This document shows, piece by piece, positions 17,818 to 24,650 of a stretch of 24,911 bases of DNA. A model generated the notes under the pieces. That model saw only the letters and a list, made by a program, of their open reading frames with translations. It did not search any database and was not told where the DNA came from. How positions within the stretch are numbered: position 1 is the stretch's first letter; each line of letters begins with the position of its first letter. Both the position numbers and the translations under genes were made by a program. Source of the DNA: an uncultured Bacilli bacterium (GTDB lineage: Bacteria; Bacillota_I; Bacilli_A; RF39; UBA660); NCBI GenBank assembly GCA_947631345.1, contig CANRKW010000006.1, forward strand, positions 1 to 24,911, read 5' to 3'.

Positions 17818-18855
17818 CTATTTTATAAACATTGCATCTCCAAATGAAAAGAAGTTGTATTTTTTATCTACCGCGTGTTTATATGCTTTCATTATATTAT
17901 CTCTTGTAGAAAAAGCACTTACTAACATTATTAATGTGCTTTTAGGTAAGTGAAAGTTAGTAATTAAGGCATCTACTGCTTTAAATTTATAACCTGGATA
18001 TATAAATATGTCAGTTTCTTCTTCGCATTTTTTAAATGTACTATATTTTGTATATACGCTTTCAAGTACTCTGGTACTAGTTGTACCTACTGCTATTATT
18101 CTTCTTTTTTCTTCCTTTGCTTTGTTAAGTATTAAAGCAGTTTCTTCATCCATACAGAACCACTCACTATGCATTTCGTGAGATAGTATGTTTTCTTCAT
18201 TAACAGGTCTAAAAGTGCCAAGACCAACGTGTAATGTTACATATACTATATCTATTCCTTTTTCTTTTATTTTATTCAAAAGTTCATTAGTAAAGTGTAA
18301 TCCAGCTGTTGGAGCTGCAGAACTACCTAAAACTTTTGCATAAACAGTTTGGTATCTGTCTTTTTCTTCTAACTTTTCGTGAATATATGGAGGAAGTGGC
18401 ATACTACCTAATTTATCTAATATTTCATATAAAATACCTTCATATATTAACTTTATTATGTGTATTCCATTTTCTTTTTTTTCTAAAACTTCACATTTTA
18501 GTTCTCCATTACCAAAAGTCACTATAGTTTTTTCGTGTAATCTTTTAGAAGGACGTGCTAGTACTTCCCAAGTATCTCCTTCAATATTTTTAAGAAGTAG
18601 AATCTCTATAACAGCATTTGTACTTTCTTTAACCCCTATAAGTCTTGCAGGAATAACTTTAGTATTATTAAGTACTAAAGTATCTCCTTTTTCTAAATAA
18701 TTTATAATATTACTAAATTTACTATCAGTTAATTCTCCACTTACTTTATCCATAACTAAAAGATTACTTTCGTCTCTTTTTTTAAGTGGAGTTTGTCTTA
18801 TTAATTCTTCTGGTAAATAATAGTCATAATAATTTATATCATAAATTTTATCCAT
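17818..18855 (-). CDS. queA: S-adenosylmethionine:tRNA ribosyltransferase-isomerase
   Basis: About 345 residues, the usual length. It transfers and isomerises the ribosyl moiety of S-adenosylmethionine onto preQ1-modified tRNA to give epoxyqueuosine. Family landmarks: [10 protein letters not shown] at the N-terminus, [36 protein letters not shown] and [11 protein letters not shown]. The ATG at 18855 is chosen because AAAGGAG lies 7 nt upstream; the in-frame ATG at 18873 coincides with the predicted transcription start. First gene of the operon continuing through the two unknown genes to tgt. Confidence 0.97.
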   Translation of the reverse strand: MDKIYDINYYDYYLPEELIRQTPLKKRDESNLLVMDKVSGELTDSKFSNIINYLEKGDTLVLNNTKVIPARLIGVKESTNAVIEILLLKNIEGDTWEVLARPSKRLHEKTIVTFGNGELKCEVLEKKENGIHIIKLIYEGILYEILDKLGSMPLPPYIHEKLEEKDRYQTVYAKVLGSSAAPTAGLHFTNELLNKIKEKGIDIVYVTLHVGLGTFRPVNEENILSHEMHSEWFCMDEETALILNKAKEEKRRIIAVGTTSTRVLESVYTKYSTFKKCEEETDIFIYPGYKFKAVDALITNFHLPKSTLIMLVSAFSTRDNIMKAYKHAVDKKYNFFSFGDAMFIK

Positions 18856-18879
18856 ACTTTTACTCCTTTTCATTGTAGT

Positions 18880-18908
18880 ATTATATACTTTTTATTATTG
18901 TTATTCAA
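18880..18908 (-). promoter_or_regulatory. queA operon promoter
   Basis: Minus strand TTGAAT (18908-18903), 17 bp, TATAAT (18885-18880), close to the sigma-A consensus. The leader to the queA ATG is under 25 nt, too short for a preQ1 riboswitch. Confidence 0.8.
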
Positions 18909-18937
18909 GAAAATAATATTAAACTTGATATTATTTA

Positions 18938-18966
18938 TTGAATATTTTAACATTTTTTGATATTAT
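18938..18966 (+). promoter_or_regulatory. Promoter of antisense RNA, unit 1
   Basis: TTGAAT (18938-18943), 17 bp, TATTAT (18961-18966). The same arrangement is kept in unit 2 at 19299-19327, with a differing spacer. Predicted start is near 18973. Confidence 0.7.
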
Positions 18967-18972
18967 GAATAC

Positions 18973-19092
18973 AGAAGAGAAATCTTCATATTATATAAAT
19001 GGAACGTTCAACTTGCCTTGTTGGGCGTCACCAAAAAGTTGGTTTTGCACCTAACTCTAGATGTAATTAAAACATTTAGTTAGGTGCTTTAT
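18973..19092 (+). ncRNA. Candidate type I antitoxin RNA, unit 1
   Basis: A stretch of about 120 nt between a promoter and a terminator hairpin, on the strand opposite the 26-residue peptide gene and overlapping the 3' part of its mRNA. Features shared with unit 2: a 5' hairpin (GAAGA/TCTTC), the conserved block AAATGGAACGTTCAACTTG, the 13-mer GTTGGGCGTCACC (19020-19032), and the terminator stem GCACCTAACT/AGTTAGGTGC. The short open frame starting in the conserved block (M-E-R-S-T-C) differs in length between the units, so I treat the transcript as noncoding. Predicted to base-pair with the peptide mRNA and block or destabilise it, as RatA and SR4 do; this is inference. Confidence 0.65.
19047..19092 (+). 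terminator. Terminator of antisense RNA, unit 1
   Basis: A 10-bp stem (19047-19056 with 19078-19087) with extra inner pairing, followed by TTTATTT on the plus strand. On the minus strand the hairpin is followed by A residues, so it should act only on the plus-strand transcript. Confidence 0.75.
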
Positions 19093-19094
19093 TT

Positions 19095-19175
19095 CTATAT
19101 GTGTTTCACTATGATGTAAAGTAGTATAAAAATTATCGTTAGCAGTGCTAAGATTAAGAAATCTTTCTTACTCAC
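19095..19175 (-). CDS. 26-residue hydrophobic peptide, candidate type I toxin, unit 1
   Basis: The frame from GTG at 19175 to TAG at 19095 gives 26 residues: a polar start V-S-K-K-D-F, about 17 hydrophobic residues, and an ending V-K-H-I. This is the form of a small membrane-acting toxin. AAAGGG and a GGTGG lie upstream; longer starts at in-frame GTGs are possible. Eighteen residues match the unit 2 peptide, and half of the shared residues use different codons, which is strong evidence that it is translated. The gene has its own promoter (19258-19286), a leader of about 75 nt, and an antisense RNA over its 3' region. I do not recognise the peptide as TxpA, BsrG, Fst, Ldr or another named toxin. 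Confidence 0.68.
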   Translation of the reverse strand: MSKKDFLILALLTIIFILLYIIVKHI

Positions 19176-19257
19176 AATAACCACCACCCTTTCTGTAACC
19201 AAAACACCCCGTAATTTTCAGATGGTGACACCCAACTAGTTTACTAGTTCCAAAACA

Positions 19258-19286
19258 ATTGTATCGTTTATTAGATAACTTGTCAA
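19258..19286 (-). promoter_or_regulatory. Promoter of peptide mRNA, unit 1
   Basis: Minus strand TTGACA (19286-19281), 17 bp, TACAAT (19263-19258): one base from the full consensus. The transcript start, near 19251, is followed by a hairpin (AACTAG/CTAGTT) and the 13-mer able to pair with the mRNA 3' region. Confidence 0.8.
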
Positions 19287-19298
19287 ACATATTTTTGC

Positions 19299-19327
19299 TT
19301 GAATATTTATCTAATTTTTGATATTAT
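19299..19327 (+). promoter_or_regulatory. Promoter of antisense RNA, unit 2
   Basis: TTGAAT (19299-19304), 17 bp, TATTAT (19322-19327). It lies 13 bp beyond the divergent unit 1 peptide promoter, so the two promoters are back to back. Confidence 0.7.
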
Positions 19328-19333
19328 ATATAT

Positions 19334-19457
19334 AGAAGAGGAATCTTCATAAAATATAAATGGAACGTTCAACTTGTCGTGTTGGGCGTCACCAATAATG
19401 ATTTCGCACCTAACTCTAGATGTAATCAAAACATTTAGTTAGGTGTTTTTTATTTTA
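19334..19457 (+). ncRNA. Candidate type I antitoxin RNA, unit 2
   Basis: About 124 nt, organised like the unit 1 RNA: 5' hairpin (19335-19348), the conserved AAATGGAACGTTCAACTTG block, the 13-mer GTTGGGCGTCACC (19381-19393), and a terminator with a strong T run. The loops and linkers differ from unit 1, which could make each RNA specific for its own peptide mRNA. The small open frame on this strand ends after 12 codons here but 23 in unit 1, so it is not conserved. The antitoxin role is inferred from layout. Confidence 0.65.
19406..19457 (+). terminator. Terminator of antisense RNA, unit 2
   Basis: Stem of CACCTAACT (19407-19415) with AGTTAGGTG (19437-19445), followed by TTTTTT and further T-rich sequence. 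Stronger than the unit 1 version. Confidence 0.85.
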
Positions 19458-19463
19458 TTTTTC

Positions 19464-19544
19464 TTATAAATGATTATTAAGTATGTATAATAAAATAAAA
19501 ATTATTATAAATAACAAAATGATTAAAAAATCCTTTTTACTCAC
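19464..19544 (-). CDS. 26-residue hydrophobic peptide, candidate type I toxin, unit 2
   Basis: GTG at 19544 to TAA at 19464 encodes 26 residues: V-S-K-K-D-F-L-I, a run of I, L and F, then Y-I-L-N-N-H-L. A strong AGGAGG lies 12 nt before this GTG, so initiation at an upstream in-frame codon is also possible; the intervening bases are identical in both units. Compared with unit 1 the identical residues cluster in two blocks (1-8 and 14-21), and most replacements swap one hydrophobic residue for another. Promoter, leader hairpin and overlapping antisense RNA are all duplicated with it. Predicted to insert in the cytoplasmic membrane when unrepressed. Confidence 0.7.
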   Translation of the reverse strand: MSKKDFLIILLFIIIFILLYILNNHL

Positions 19545-19624
19545 AATAACCACCACCCTCCTTTTGTTAAACCCCCTGCAATTATTAGATGGTGACACCC
19601 AACTAGTTTACTAGTTCCAAAACA

Positions 19625-19653
19625 ATTGTATCATTTATTAGATGGCTTGTCAA
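19625..19653 (-). promoter_or_regulatory. Promoter of peptide mRNA, unit 2
   Basis: Minus strand TTGACA (19653-19648), 17 bp, TACAAT (19630-19625), matching the unit 1 promoter with changes only in the spacer. Confidence 0.8.
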
Positions 19654-19677
19654 ACACTTTTTTGCTATTTTTATTAA

Positions 19678-19703
19678 TTTAAAAAGTACCAATAAAGGTA
19701 CTT
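19678..19703 (-). terminator. Terminator of the cvpA-thioredoxin transcript
   Basis: AAGTACC (19684-19690) pairs with GGTACTT (19697-19703), followed by a T run on the minus strand, just after the thioredoxin stop. Confidence 0.75.
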
Positions 19704-19706
19704 AAT

Positions 19707-20009
19707 TTATAAATTGTTAACTTCTAATATTTTTTCTTCTAATGTATCTTTATCAATAAATCCTACACTAGAACTTACTACTTTACCATCTTTAAAGAAT
19801 ATTAAATGTGGTATACTCATTATTTTAAATCTATTAGTGAGTTCATTATATTCGTCTACATTTACTTTAATTATTTTGATTCTATCTTGTACACTTTCTA
19901 AAACTGATGAAAGCATCCTACAAGGAGAACACCAGTCCGCATAAAAGTCTACTAAATATATTCCATTACTTACTAATTCGTCAAAATTTTCTCCATTATA
20001 ATGTATCAT
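19707..20009 (-). CDS. trxA: Thioredoxin
   Basis: A 100-residue protein with the thioredoxin fold: D-F-Y-A-D-W-C-S-P-C-R-M (redox pair at about 27 and 30), then V-N-V-D-E-Y, and the cis-proline segment M-S-I-P-H-L-I-F-F-K-D-G. The active site has W-C-S-P-C instead of the usual W-C-G-P-C, a change seen in some thioredoxin-like proteins that can shift redox potential. It reduces cytoplasmic disulfides. The start overlaps the end of the cvpA-like gene by 4 bp, so the two are coupled. There may be another main thioredoxin in the genome. Confidence 0.88.
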   Translation of the reverse strand: MIHYNGENFDELVSNGIYLVDFYADWCSPCRMLSSVLESVQDRIKIIKVNVDEYNELTNRFKIMSIPHLIFFKDGKVVSSSVGFIDKDTLEEKILEVNNL

Positions 20010-20617
20010 TGATTACCTCCGATTAATTTTTCAAAGTTTTCTTCATTTATTATATTTTTTTCAAATAAATTTGTAAGAGCTTCTTCTACATTATTTGATT
20101 CATATACATCTTTTATACCTTCCCAAGCATCTTTAATCATAGGTGCTAAAAGTGGTGTTTCATTTAGTATAAAGTTATTTACTTTAGATTCATGCATTAA
20201 ACTTATGTTAAATATACTTAATATAAATAATACTATAAACATAAATAAATACATTTTAATTAGCCCAAATATTCCACCTAATACTTTAGATACAAAACCT
20301 AAAATAACTGTAGCATCTAGTACTTTTTCAATAACATTTGTGACTTTTAATATTAAACCATAAATTATACTAAATATAATAAGTAATATAATAAATGAAA
20401 GTACAAAATAAATTATTACAGAAACCGCACTGTTGGTACCTAATTGTGGTAAATGACTTATTAAAATATTAGCAAGACTTCCCTTTAGTACCCAAGATAA
20501 AAAGAATACCACTATTGTGCCAAAAAATCCAACAACACTTCTTACTACCCCTTGTCTTACACCATCAAGCACACCAATAATTAAAATAACAATTAAAATT
20601 GCATCAACTATATTCAT
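20006..20617 (-). CDS. CvpA-family membrane protein
   Basis: A 203-residue protein with four membrane segments (about 4-22, 28-48, 65-90, 105-135) and a cytoplasmic tail of about 50 residues ending in acidic helices. The N-terminal I-V-D-A-I-L-I-V-I-L-I-I-G-V-L-D-G-V-R-Q-G pattern with conserved D and G residues is the CvpA signature. CvpA was named for colicin V production and is linked to envelope homeostasis; its mechanism is unclear. In Bacillus the homologue often precedes mutS2 and trxA, and here it precedes a thioredoxin. AGAGGTAGAG lies before the ATG. Confidence 0.88.
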   Translation of the reverse strand: MNIVDAILIVILIIGVLDGVRQGVVRSVVGFFGTIVVFFLSWVLKGSLANILISHLPQLGTNSAVSVIIYFVLSFIILLIIFSIIYGLILKVTNVIEKVLDATVILGFVSKVLGGIFGLIKMYLFMFIVLFILSIFNISLMHESKVNNFILNETPLLAPMIKDAWEGIKDVYESNNVEEALTNLFEKNIINEENFEKLIGGNQ

Positions 20618-20669
20618 CTCTACCTCTTTTCTATAAATATAATACCCCTTACAAATAAATTATATTATA

Positions 20670-20710
20670 TTTATAATGAAAAATAAACTAATTTATGGTA
20701 AAATTTACGT
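20670..20710 (+). promoter_or_regulatory. Duplicated promoter, copy A (upstream of relB-like gene)
   Basis: A 41-bp block matching 21059-21099 at 38 positions. It contains an extended -10, TGGTAAAAT (20696-20704), with ATGAAA 17 bp upstream as a weak -35. The relB-like start is about 60 nt beyond the predicted transcription start. Confidence 0.65.
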
Positions 20711-20771
20711 AAAACATTTTGCACTTTTAAAATTATATGTTATTCTTATATAGAAGGAGGGTTGTTTAATT

Positions 20772-21053
20772 ATGAAAAATGAAAAAAGCACAATTAGGGT
20801 AAATATAAATACAAAATTAAAAAATGAAGCAGAAACTATTTTAAAAAGATTAAACTTAGATATTAGTACAGTTATTAATATGACATTAGAAGAATTAATT
20901 AAAAGAAAGGCTTTACCTTTTGAAGAAGAAACTCTAAGTGAAGAACTTTTAGAAGCTTTAGACGAAACAAATGAAATGATTAATAATCCAAAGAAATACC
21001 CTAGATATGATAATTGGGATGATTTAAAAGAAAGTTTACTATCAAATGATTAA
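20772..21053 (+). CDS. Orphan RelB/DinJ-family antitoxin
   Basis: A 93-residue protein with an N-terminal ribbon-helix-helix: S-T-I-R-V-N-I-N-T-K-L-K-N-E-A-E-T-I-L, then L-D-I-S-T-V-I-N-M-T-L and K-R-K-A-L-P-F. A C-terminal acidic segment would normally wrap the cognate toxin. DinJ/RelB proteins neutralise YafQ/RelE mRNA interferases and autorepress. No toxin gene follows; the next gene is rnhC 60 bp away. It is therefore an orphan antitoxin, which may act as a regulator or neutralise a toxin encoded elsewhere. AGGAGG lies about 12 nt before the ATG. Confidence 0.82.
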   Translation: MKNEKSTIRVNINTKLKNEAETILKRLNLDISTVINMTLEELIKRKALPFEEETLSEELLEALDETNEMINNPKKYPRYDNWDDLKESLLSND

Positions 21054-21058
21054 TACAT

Positions 21059-21099
21059 TTTATAATGAAAAATAAACTAATTTATGATAGAATTTACAT
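21059..21099 (+). promoter_or_regulatory. Duplicated promoter, copy B (upstream of rnhC)
   Basis: A near-identical copy of 20670-20710 beginning just after the relB-like stop. It has an extended -10, TGATAGAAT (21085-21093), so the predicted transcript begins near 21100 with AAGGTGA (21101-21107) directly in front of the rnhC ATG. Confidence 0.65.
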
Positions 21100-21113
21100 T
21101 AAGGTGATTAAAA

Positions 21114-22028
21114 ATGACAATTGTTTTTAAAGTTAGTGATAATATTAAAGAGAAAATGATAGAATATTATAAAGATAAAAGAAAAGAAAAAACTCCACCA
21201 TATGCTATATTTCAAGCAGTTGAAGCAGATACTGTAATAACTTTATATGAAAGTGGAAAAGTTATGTTTCAGGGTATTTCAGCAGATGTTGATGCTGCCC
21301 TATGGAAAGATTTAGAAAAACACTATAACAATATAGACATAGATATATCTAGTACCGAAGAAAAACGCGAAAAAACAGATAAAACTTACTATTATTACAG
21401 TGCTATTGGTAGTGACGAAGTTGGAACAGGAGACTATTTTTTACCTATTGTAGTAACTGCTTGTTTTATGAAAAAAGAAGACATTAAATTTTTAGAAAGT
21501 TTAGGTGTACACGATTCAAAAAAACTAACTGACGAGAAAATAAAAAGATGTGCGCCTATGATTATTAAAAGAATACCATATGAATCTTTAATACTTTCAA
21601 ATAAAGAATATAATTTATATCATAATAAAGGCTATAATATGAATAAAATAAAAGCAATAATGCATAATAAAGTATTATATAAAATGAAAGAAAAAAACTA
21701 TTCATATGATAAAATAATAGTAGATCAATTTGCTTTTCCAAAAGTATATTATAGTTATTTAAAAGAAGCAAAAGAAAAAGTAACAAATATTACATTTATT
21801 ACTAAAGCAGAAGATAAAAACTTAAGTGTTGCATGTGCTAGTATTATAAGTAGATATATATTTTTAAATGAACAAAAAAAGTTAGAAGAAAAATTAAATA
21901 CTAAAATTCCAAAAGGGGCTGGAAAAGAGGTAGATTCTATAGGAAAAGAGTTAGTCAAAAAATATGGAAATAATATATTAGAAGAAATAAGCAAAATTAG
22001 TTTTAAAAATACAGAAAGGATACTTTAG
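21114..22028 (+). CDS. rnhC: Ribonuclease HIII
   Basis: The 304-residue protein has the N-terminal TBP-like substrate-binding domain of RNase HIII (about 1-85; Y-A-I-F-Q-A-V, Y-E-S-G-K-V-M-F-Q-G) and then the RNase H catalytic domain. Metal-binding positions are visible in G-S-D-E-V-G-T-G-D-Y-F, H-D-S-K-K-L-T-D, I-I-V-D-Q-F and the later E-D-K-N-L-S-V-A-C-A-S-I-I-S-R. The D-E-V-G-T-G-D form distinguishes HIII from HII. It removes RNA from RNA-DNA hybrids. It is convergent with mutS, and a terminator fills the 15-bp gap. Confidence 0.96.
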   Translation: MTIVFKVSDNIKEKMIEYYKDKRKEKTPPYAIFQAVEADTVITLYESGKVMFQGISADVDAALWKDLEKHYNNIDIDISSTEEKREKTDKTYYYYSAIGSDEVGTGDYFLPIVVTACFMKKEDIKFLESLGVHDSKKLTDEKIKRCAPMIIKRIPYESLILSNKEYNLYHNKGYNMNKIKAIMHNKVLYKMKEKNYSYDKIIVDQFAFPKVYYSYLKEAKEKVTNITFITKAEDKNLSVACASIISRYIFLNEQKKLEEKLNTKIPKGAGKEVDSIGKELVKKYGNNILEEISKISFKNTERIL

Positions 22029-22045
22029 TTAAGTACCCTTTTTTT
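22018..22045 (+). terminator. rnhC terminator
   Basis: GGATACTT (22018-22025) pairs with AAGTACCC (22031-22038) with one mismatch, followed by a T run. It overlaps the rnhC stop and reaches the end of mutS, so it may work weakly in both directions. Confidence 0.75.
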
Positions 22046-24566
22046 AAACCAATTTTTTAATTTCATCAAGTATTTTTAGTGCTTCCATTGGTGTTACTTC
22101 TAATGGATTAATATTTTTTAAATATGTTCTTAACTTATCTTCTTCTTCAATTTCTAAATCTAGTTCATATTGTTTTACATGTTTATTTTCATTATTTGTA
22201 CTTTCATATTCATTTAAAAGTTTAGTTGCTTCATCTATTACTTCTTTAGGAAGACTCGCTAGTTTTGCTACATTTATTCCATAGCTTCTATCAACTGCAC
22301 CATCCATTACTTTATGTAAAAATTCTATATCTCCATCTTTTTCACAAATAGAAACGTGAACATTTTTTATATTTTTAAATATTTCGCTCATTTTAGTAAG
22401 TTCATGGTAATGTGTACTAAACATAGTCTTACATTTAATATGTTTAGATATATAACTTATGATGCTTCCTGCTAAACTCATCCCGTCATATGTACTAGTA
22501 CCACGTCCTAGTTCATCTAGTAAAATTAAACTATGTGAAGTTGCATTTTTTAAAGCAGTCGCACTTTCTTTCATTTCAACCATAAAAGTTGACTCTCCTC
22601 CTACTAAATCATCACTTGCGCCAATTCTTGTAAATATCTTATCAAAAATAGGAAGACTTGCTTCACTTGCTGGAACAAAAGAACCTATTTGATTTAAAAT
22701 AACACTAACAGCAAGACATCTCATATAAGTACTTTTACCACTCATATTAGGGCCTGTAATCATTAAAATATTAGTATCTTTGTCCATTATAATATCATTA
22801 GAAACATAATCACTTTTAATAACTTTTTCTACTACTGGATGTCTTACATTTATAAGACGAATATTATCTTCATTATTAATTTTACATCTTACAAAATTAT
22901 TTTCTTCACTTACAGTACTAAAAGACTGTATAACATCATAAAAACTAATTAACTTACTTATTTTTTGTAAAGAAGTTATATATTCTTTTACTTTATCTTT
23001 AACTTCATTAAATAAATCATATTCTAAAGATTTTATTTTATCTTCTGCATTTAATATTAAATCTTCTTTTTCTTTTAATTCAGGTGTTATAAATCTTTCA
23101 CTATTACTTATAGTTTGTTTTCTTATATAACCAAATTCTTCTGTTACTTTTTTACTTTCACCTTTACTTACTTCTATATAATAACCAAATACTTTATTGT
23201 ATCCTACTTTTAAAGTTTTTATACCAGTTCTTTCTCTTTCTTCACTTTCAAATTTACTTATATATTCTTTTCCATTTTTACTTATATTTTTAAGTTCATC
23301 TAATTCTTTATTATATCCTTCTTTTATTACTCCACCTTCTTTAATAGTAATAGGAGCGTTTTCGTCAATTGATTTATCTAATAATTCATATAAAAGAGGT
23401 AACTCTTCTAATGTTTCTAAATTTAAAGAGGATAATATACTATTTATATCAGGAATAACTTTAATACTAGTTTTTAGTTGTAATAAATCTCTTCCATTTA
23501 CATTAGATATAACTACTTTTCCTACAAGTCTTTCTAAATCATATACTTGATATAAACAATTAGATAATTCGCTTTTTAGTAAAAACTCTTTATTAAATAA
23601 TTCTACTAAATCATGTCTTTTATTTATTTCTTCTATATTAATAGAAGGTCTTAGTATGTATTCTTTTAAAAGACGAGCACCCATACTAGTTTTAGTTTTA
23701 TCTAAAAGCCATAATAAACTATATGTTTTATCTTTATTTCTTAATGTTTCTATAAGTTCTAAGTTTCTTACACATTCTTTATCTAAACTTAAATAACTAT
23801 TAGAATCAACATATTCTGCATTTTGTAAATGACTCATTTCTTTCTTTTGATTAAATGTAATATAAGATATAAGCATTAAAGTGTTGTTTTCAAGTTTTGC
23901 ATCACATAATAATTTAACTTTATCTCTTTTTGTATTTGTGTAATCATTATCATATATACTTATAAATATATTATAGTTAGTTTTTAAAGTATTAAGAATT
24001 TCTTTATCAAAACTACTATTAACTACTATTTCTTTTATATTAAGTCTTACTATTTCACTTATTAGTTTTTCTTTTTCATAACTTATATATGTAGTAAATA
24101 ATTTACCACTTAATAAATCTAAATAACTAAGAGCATATATGTATTTATAATCAGTTATACTTCCTACAAAATTATAACTTGTATCATCTACCATATCTGT
24201 ATTAGTAATTGTGCCTTTACTTACTATTTGTATTACTTCTCTTTTTACTATACCTTTTGCTGTTTTTGGATCTTCCATTTGTTCACATATTGCTACTTTA
24301 TAACCTTTATCAATTAGTTTATTTAAGTATACATCTACTGCATGATGAGGTACACCACACATTGGGACTCTTTCATTTAGTCCTGCATTTTTACCAGTTA
24401 AAGTTAGTTCTAATTCGTGACTTGCAGTTATAGCATCTTCAAAGAATAATTCATAGAAGTCACCTAATCTATAAAAAAGAAGTACATCCATATATTCTTT
24501 TTTAGTTTTTACATATTCTTTCATCATAGGACTTAATTCATCTATATTTACTTCATTTAACTTCAT
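22044..24566 (-). CDS. mutS: DNA mismatch repair protein MutS
   Basis: About 840 residues, full length. The N-terminal mismatch-recognition domain contains Y-R-L-G-D-F-Y-E-L-F (the mismatch-wedging Phe) and P-M-C-G-V-P-H-H-A. The C-terminal ATPase has Walker A G-P-N-M-S-G-K-S-T near residue 605, Walker B with L-L-D-E-L-G-R-G-T-S-T-Y-D-G and F-S-T-H-Y-H-E-L. It starts mismatch repair with MutL, which is not in this window. I prefer the ATG at 24566: a TATAAT at 24586-24591 puts transcript initiation near 24579, on top of the earlier in-frame ATG (24581), and GGAAG lies before the second ATG. It stands alone rather than with mutL. Confidence 0.97.
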   Translation of the reverse strand: MKLNEVNIDELSPMMKEYVKTKKEYMDVLLFYRLGDFYELFFEDAITASHELELTLTGKNAGLNERVPMCGVPHHAVDVYLNKLIDKGYKVAICEQMEDPKTAKGIVKREVIQIVSKGTITNTDMVDDTSYNFVGSITDYKYIYALSYLDLLSGKLFTTYISYEKEKLISEIVRLNIKEIVVNSSFDKEILNTLKTNYNIFISIYDNDYTNTKRDKVKLLCDAKLENNTLMLISYITFNQKKEMSHLQNAEYVDSNSYLSLDKECVRNLELIETLRNKDKTYSLLWLLDKTKTSMGARLLKEYILRPSINIEEINKRHDLVELFNKEFLLKSELSNCLYQVYDLERLVGKVVISNVNGRDLLQLKTSIKVIPDINSILSSLNLETLEELPLLYELLDKSIDENAPITIKEGGVIKEGYNKELDELKNISKNGKEYISKFESEERERTGIKTLKVGYNKVFGYYIEVSKGESKKVTEEFGYIRKQTISNSERFITPELKEKEDLILNAEDKIKSLEYDLFNEVKDKVKEYITSLQKISKLISFYDVIQSFSTVSEENNFVRCKINNEDNIRLINVRHPVVEKVIKSDYVSNDIIMDKDTNILMITGPNMSGKSTYMRCLAVSVILNQIGSFVPASEASLPIFDKIFTRIGASDDLVGGESTFMVEMKESATALKNATSHSLILLDELGRGTSTYDGMSLAGSIISYISKHIKCKTMFSTHYHELTKMSEIFKNIKNVHVSICEKDGDIEFLHKVMDGAVDRSYGINVAKLASLPKEVIDEATKLLNEYESTNNENKHVKQYELDLEIEEEDKLRTYLKNINPLEVTPMEALKILDEIKKLV

Positions 24567-24613
24567 ATAAAACACTTCCATAAATATTATAAAGCAAAAT
24601 ATGAAAATGTGCT

Positions 24614-24650
24614 AGAAAAAAAGAATAGTAGATATAATATCTAGTATTCT
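24614..24650 (-). terminator. Terminator of the surface-protein gene
   Basis: A near-perfect palindrome with 14-nt arms (24622-24635 and 24637-24650, one mismatch) overlaps the stop codon and is followed by a run of seven T on the minus strand. Confidence 0.8.

Noticed and set aside
18856..18937. preQ1 riboswitch upstream of queA
   Set aside because: The promoter lies directly before the gene and leaves a leader of under 25 nt, too short for an aptamer.
18994..19069. Small plus-strand ORF (M-E-R-S-T-C...) in the antisense RNA as a peptide gene
   Set aside because: It is 23 codons in unit 1 but stops after 12 codons in unit 2, and there is no ribosome-binding site. The conservation fits RNA pairing better than translation.
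18938..19653. CRISPR array or simple MITE pair for the repeated region
   Set aside because: Only two long units exist, without short repeats and spacers. Promoters, ORF and terminators are each conserved as functional parts, which a nonautonomous element would not need.
20772..22028. Complete type II toxin-antitoxin pair at the RelB-like gene
   Set aside because: The only following gene is clearly RNase HIII, with all its catalytic motifs; no RelE/YafQ-like frame is present on either strand nearby.
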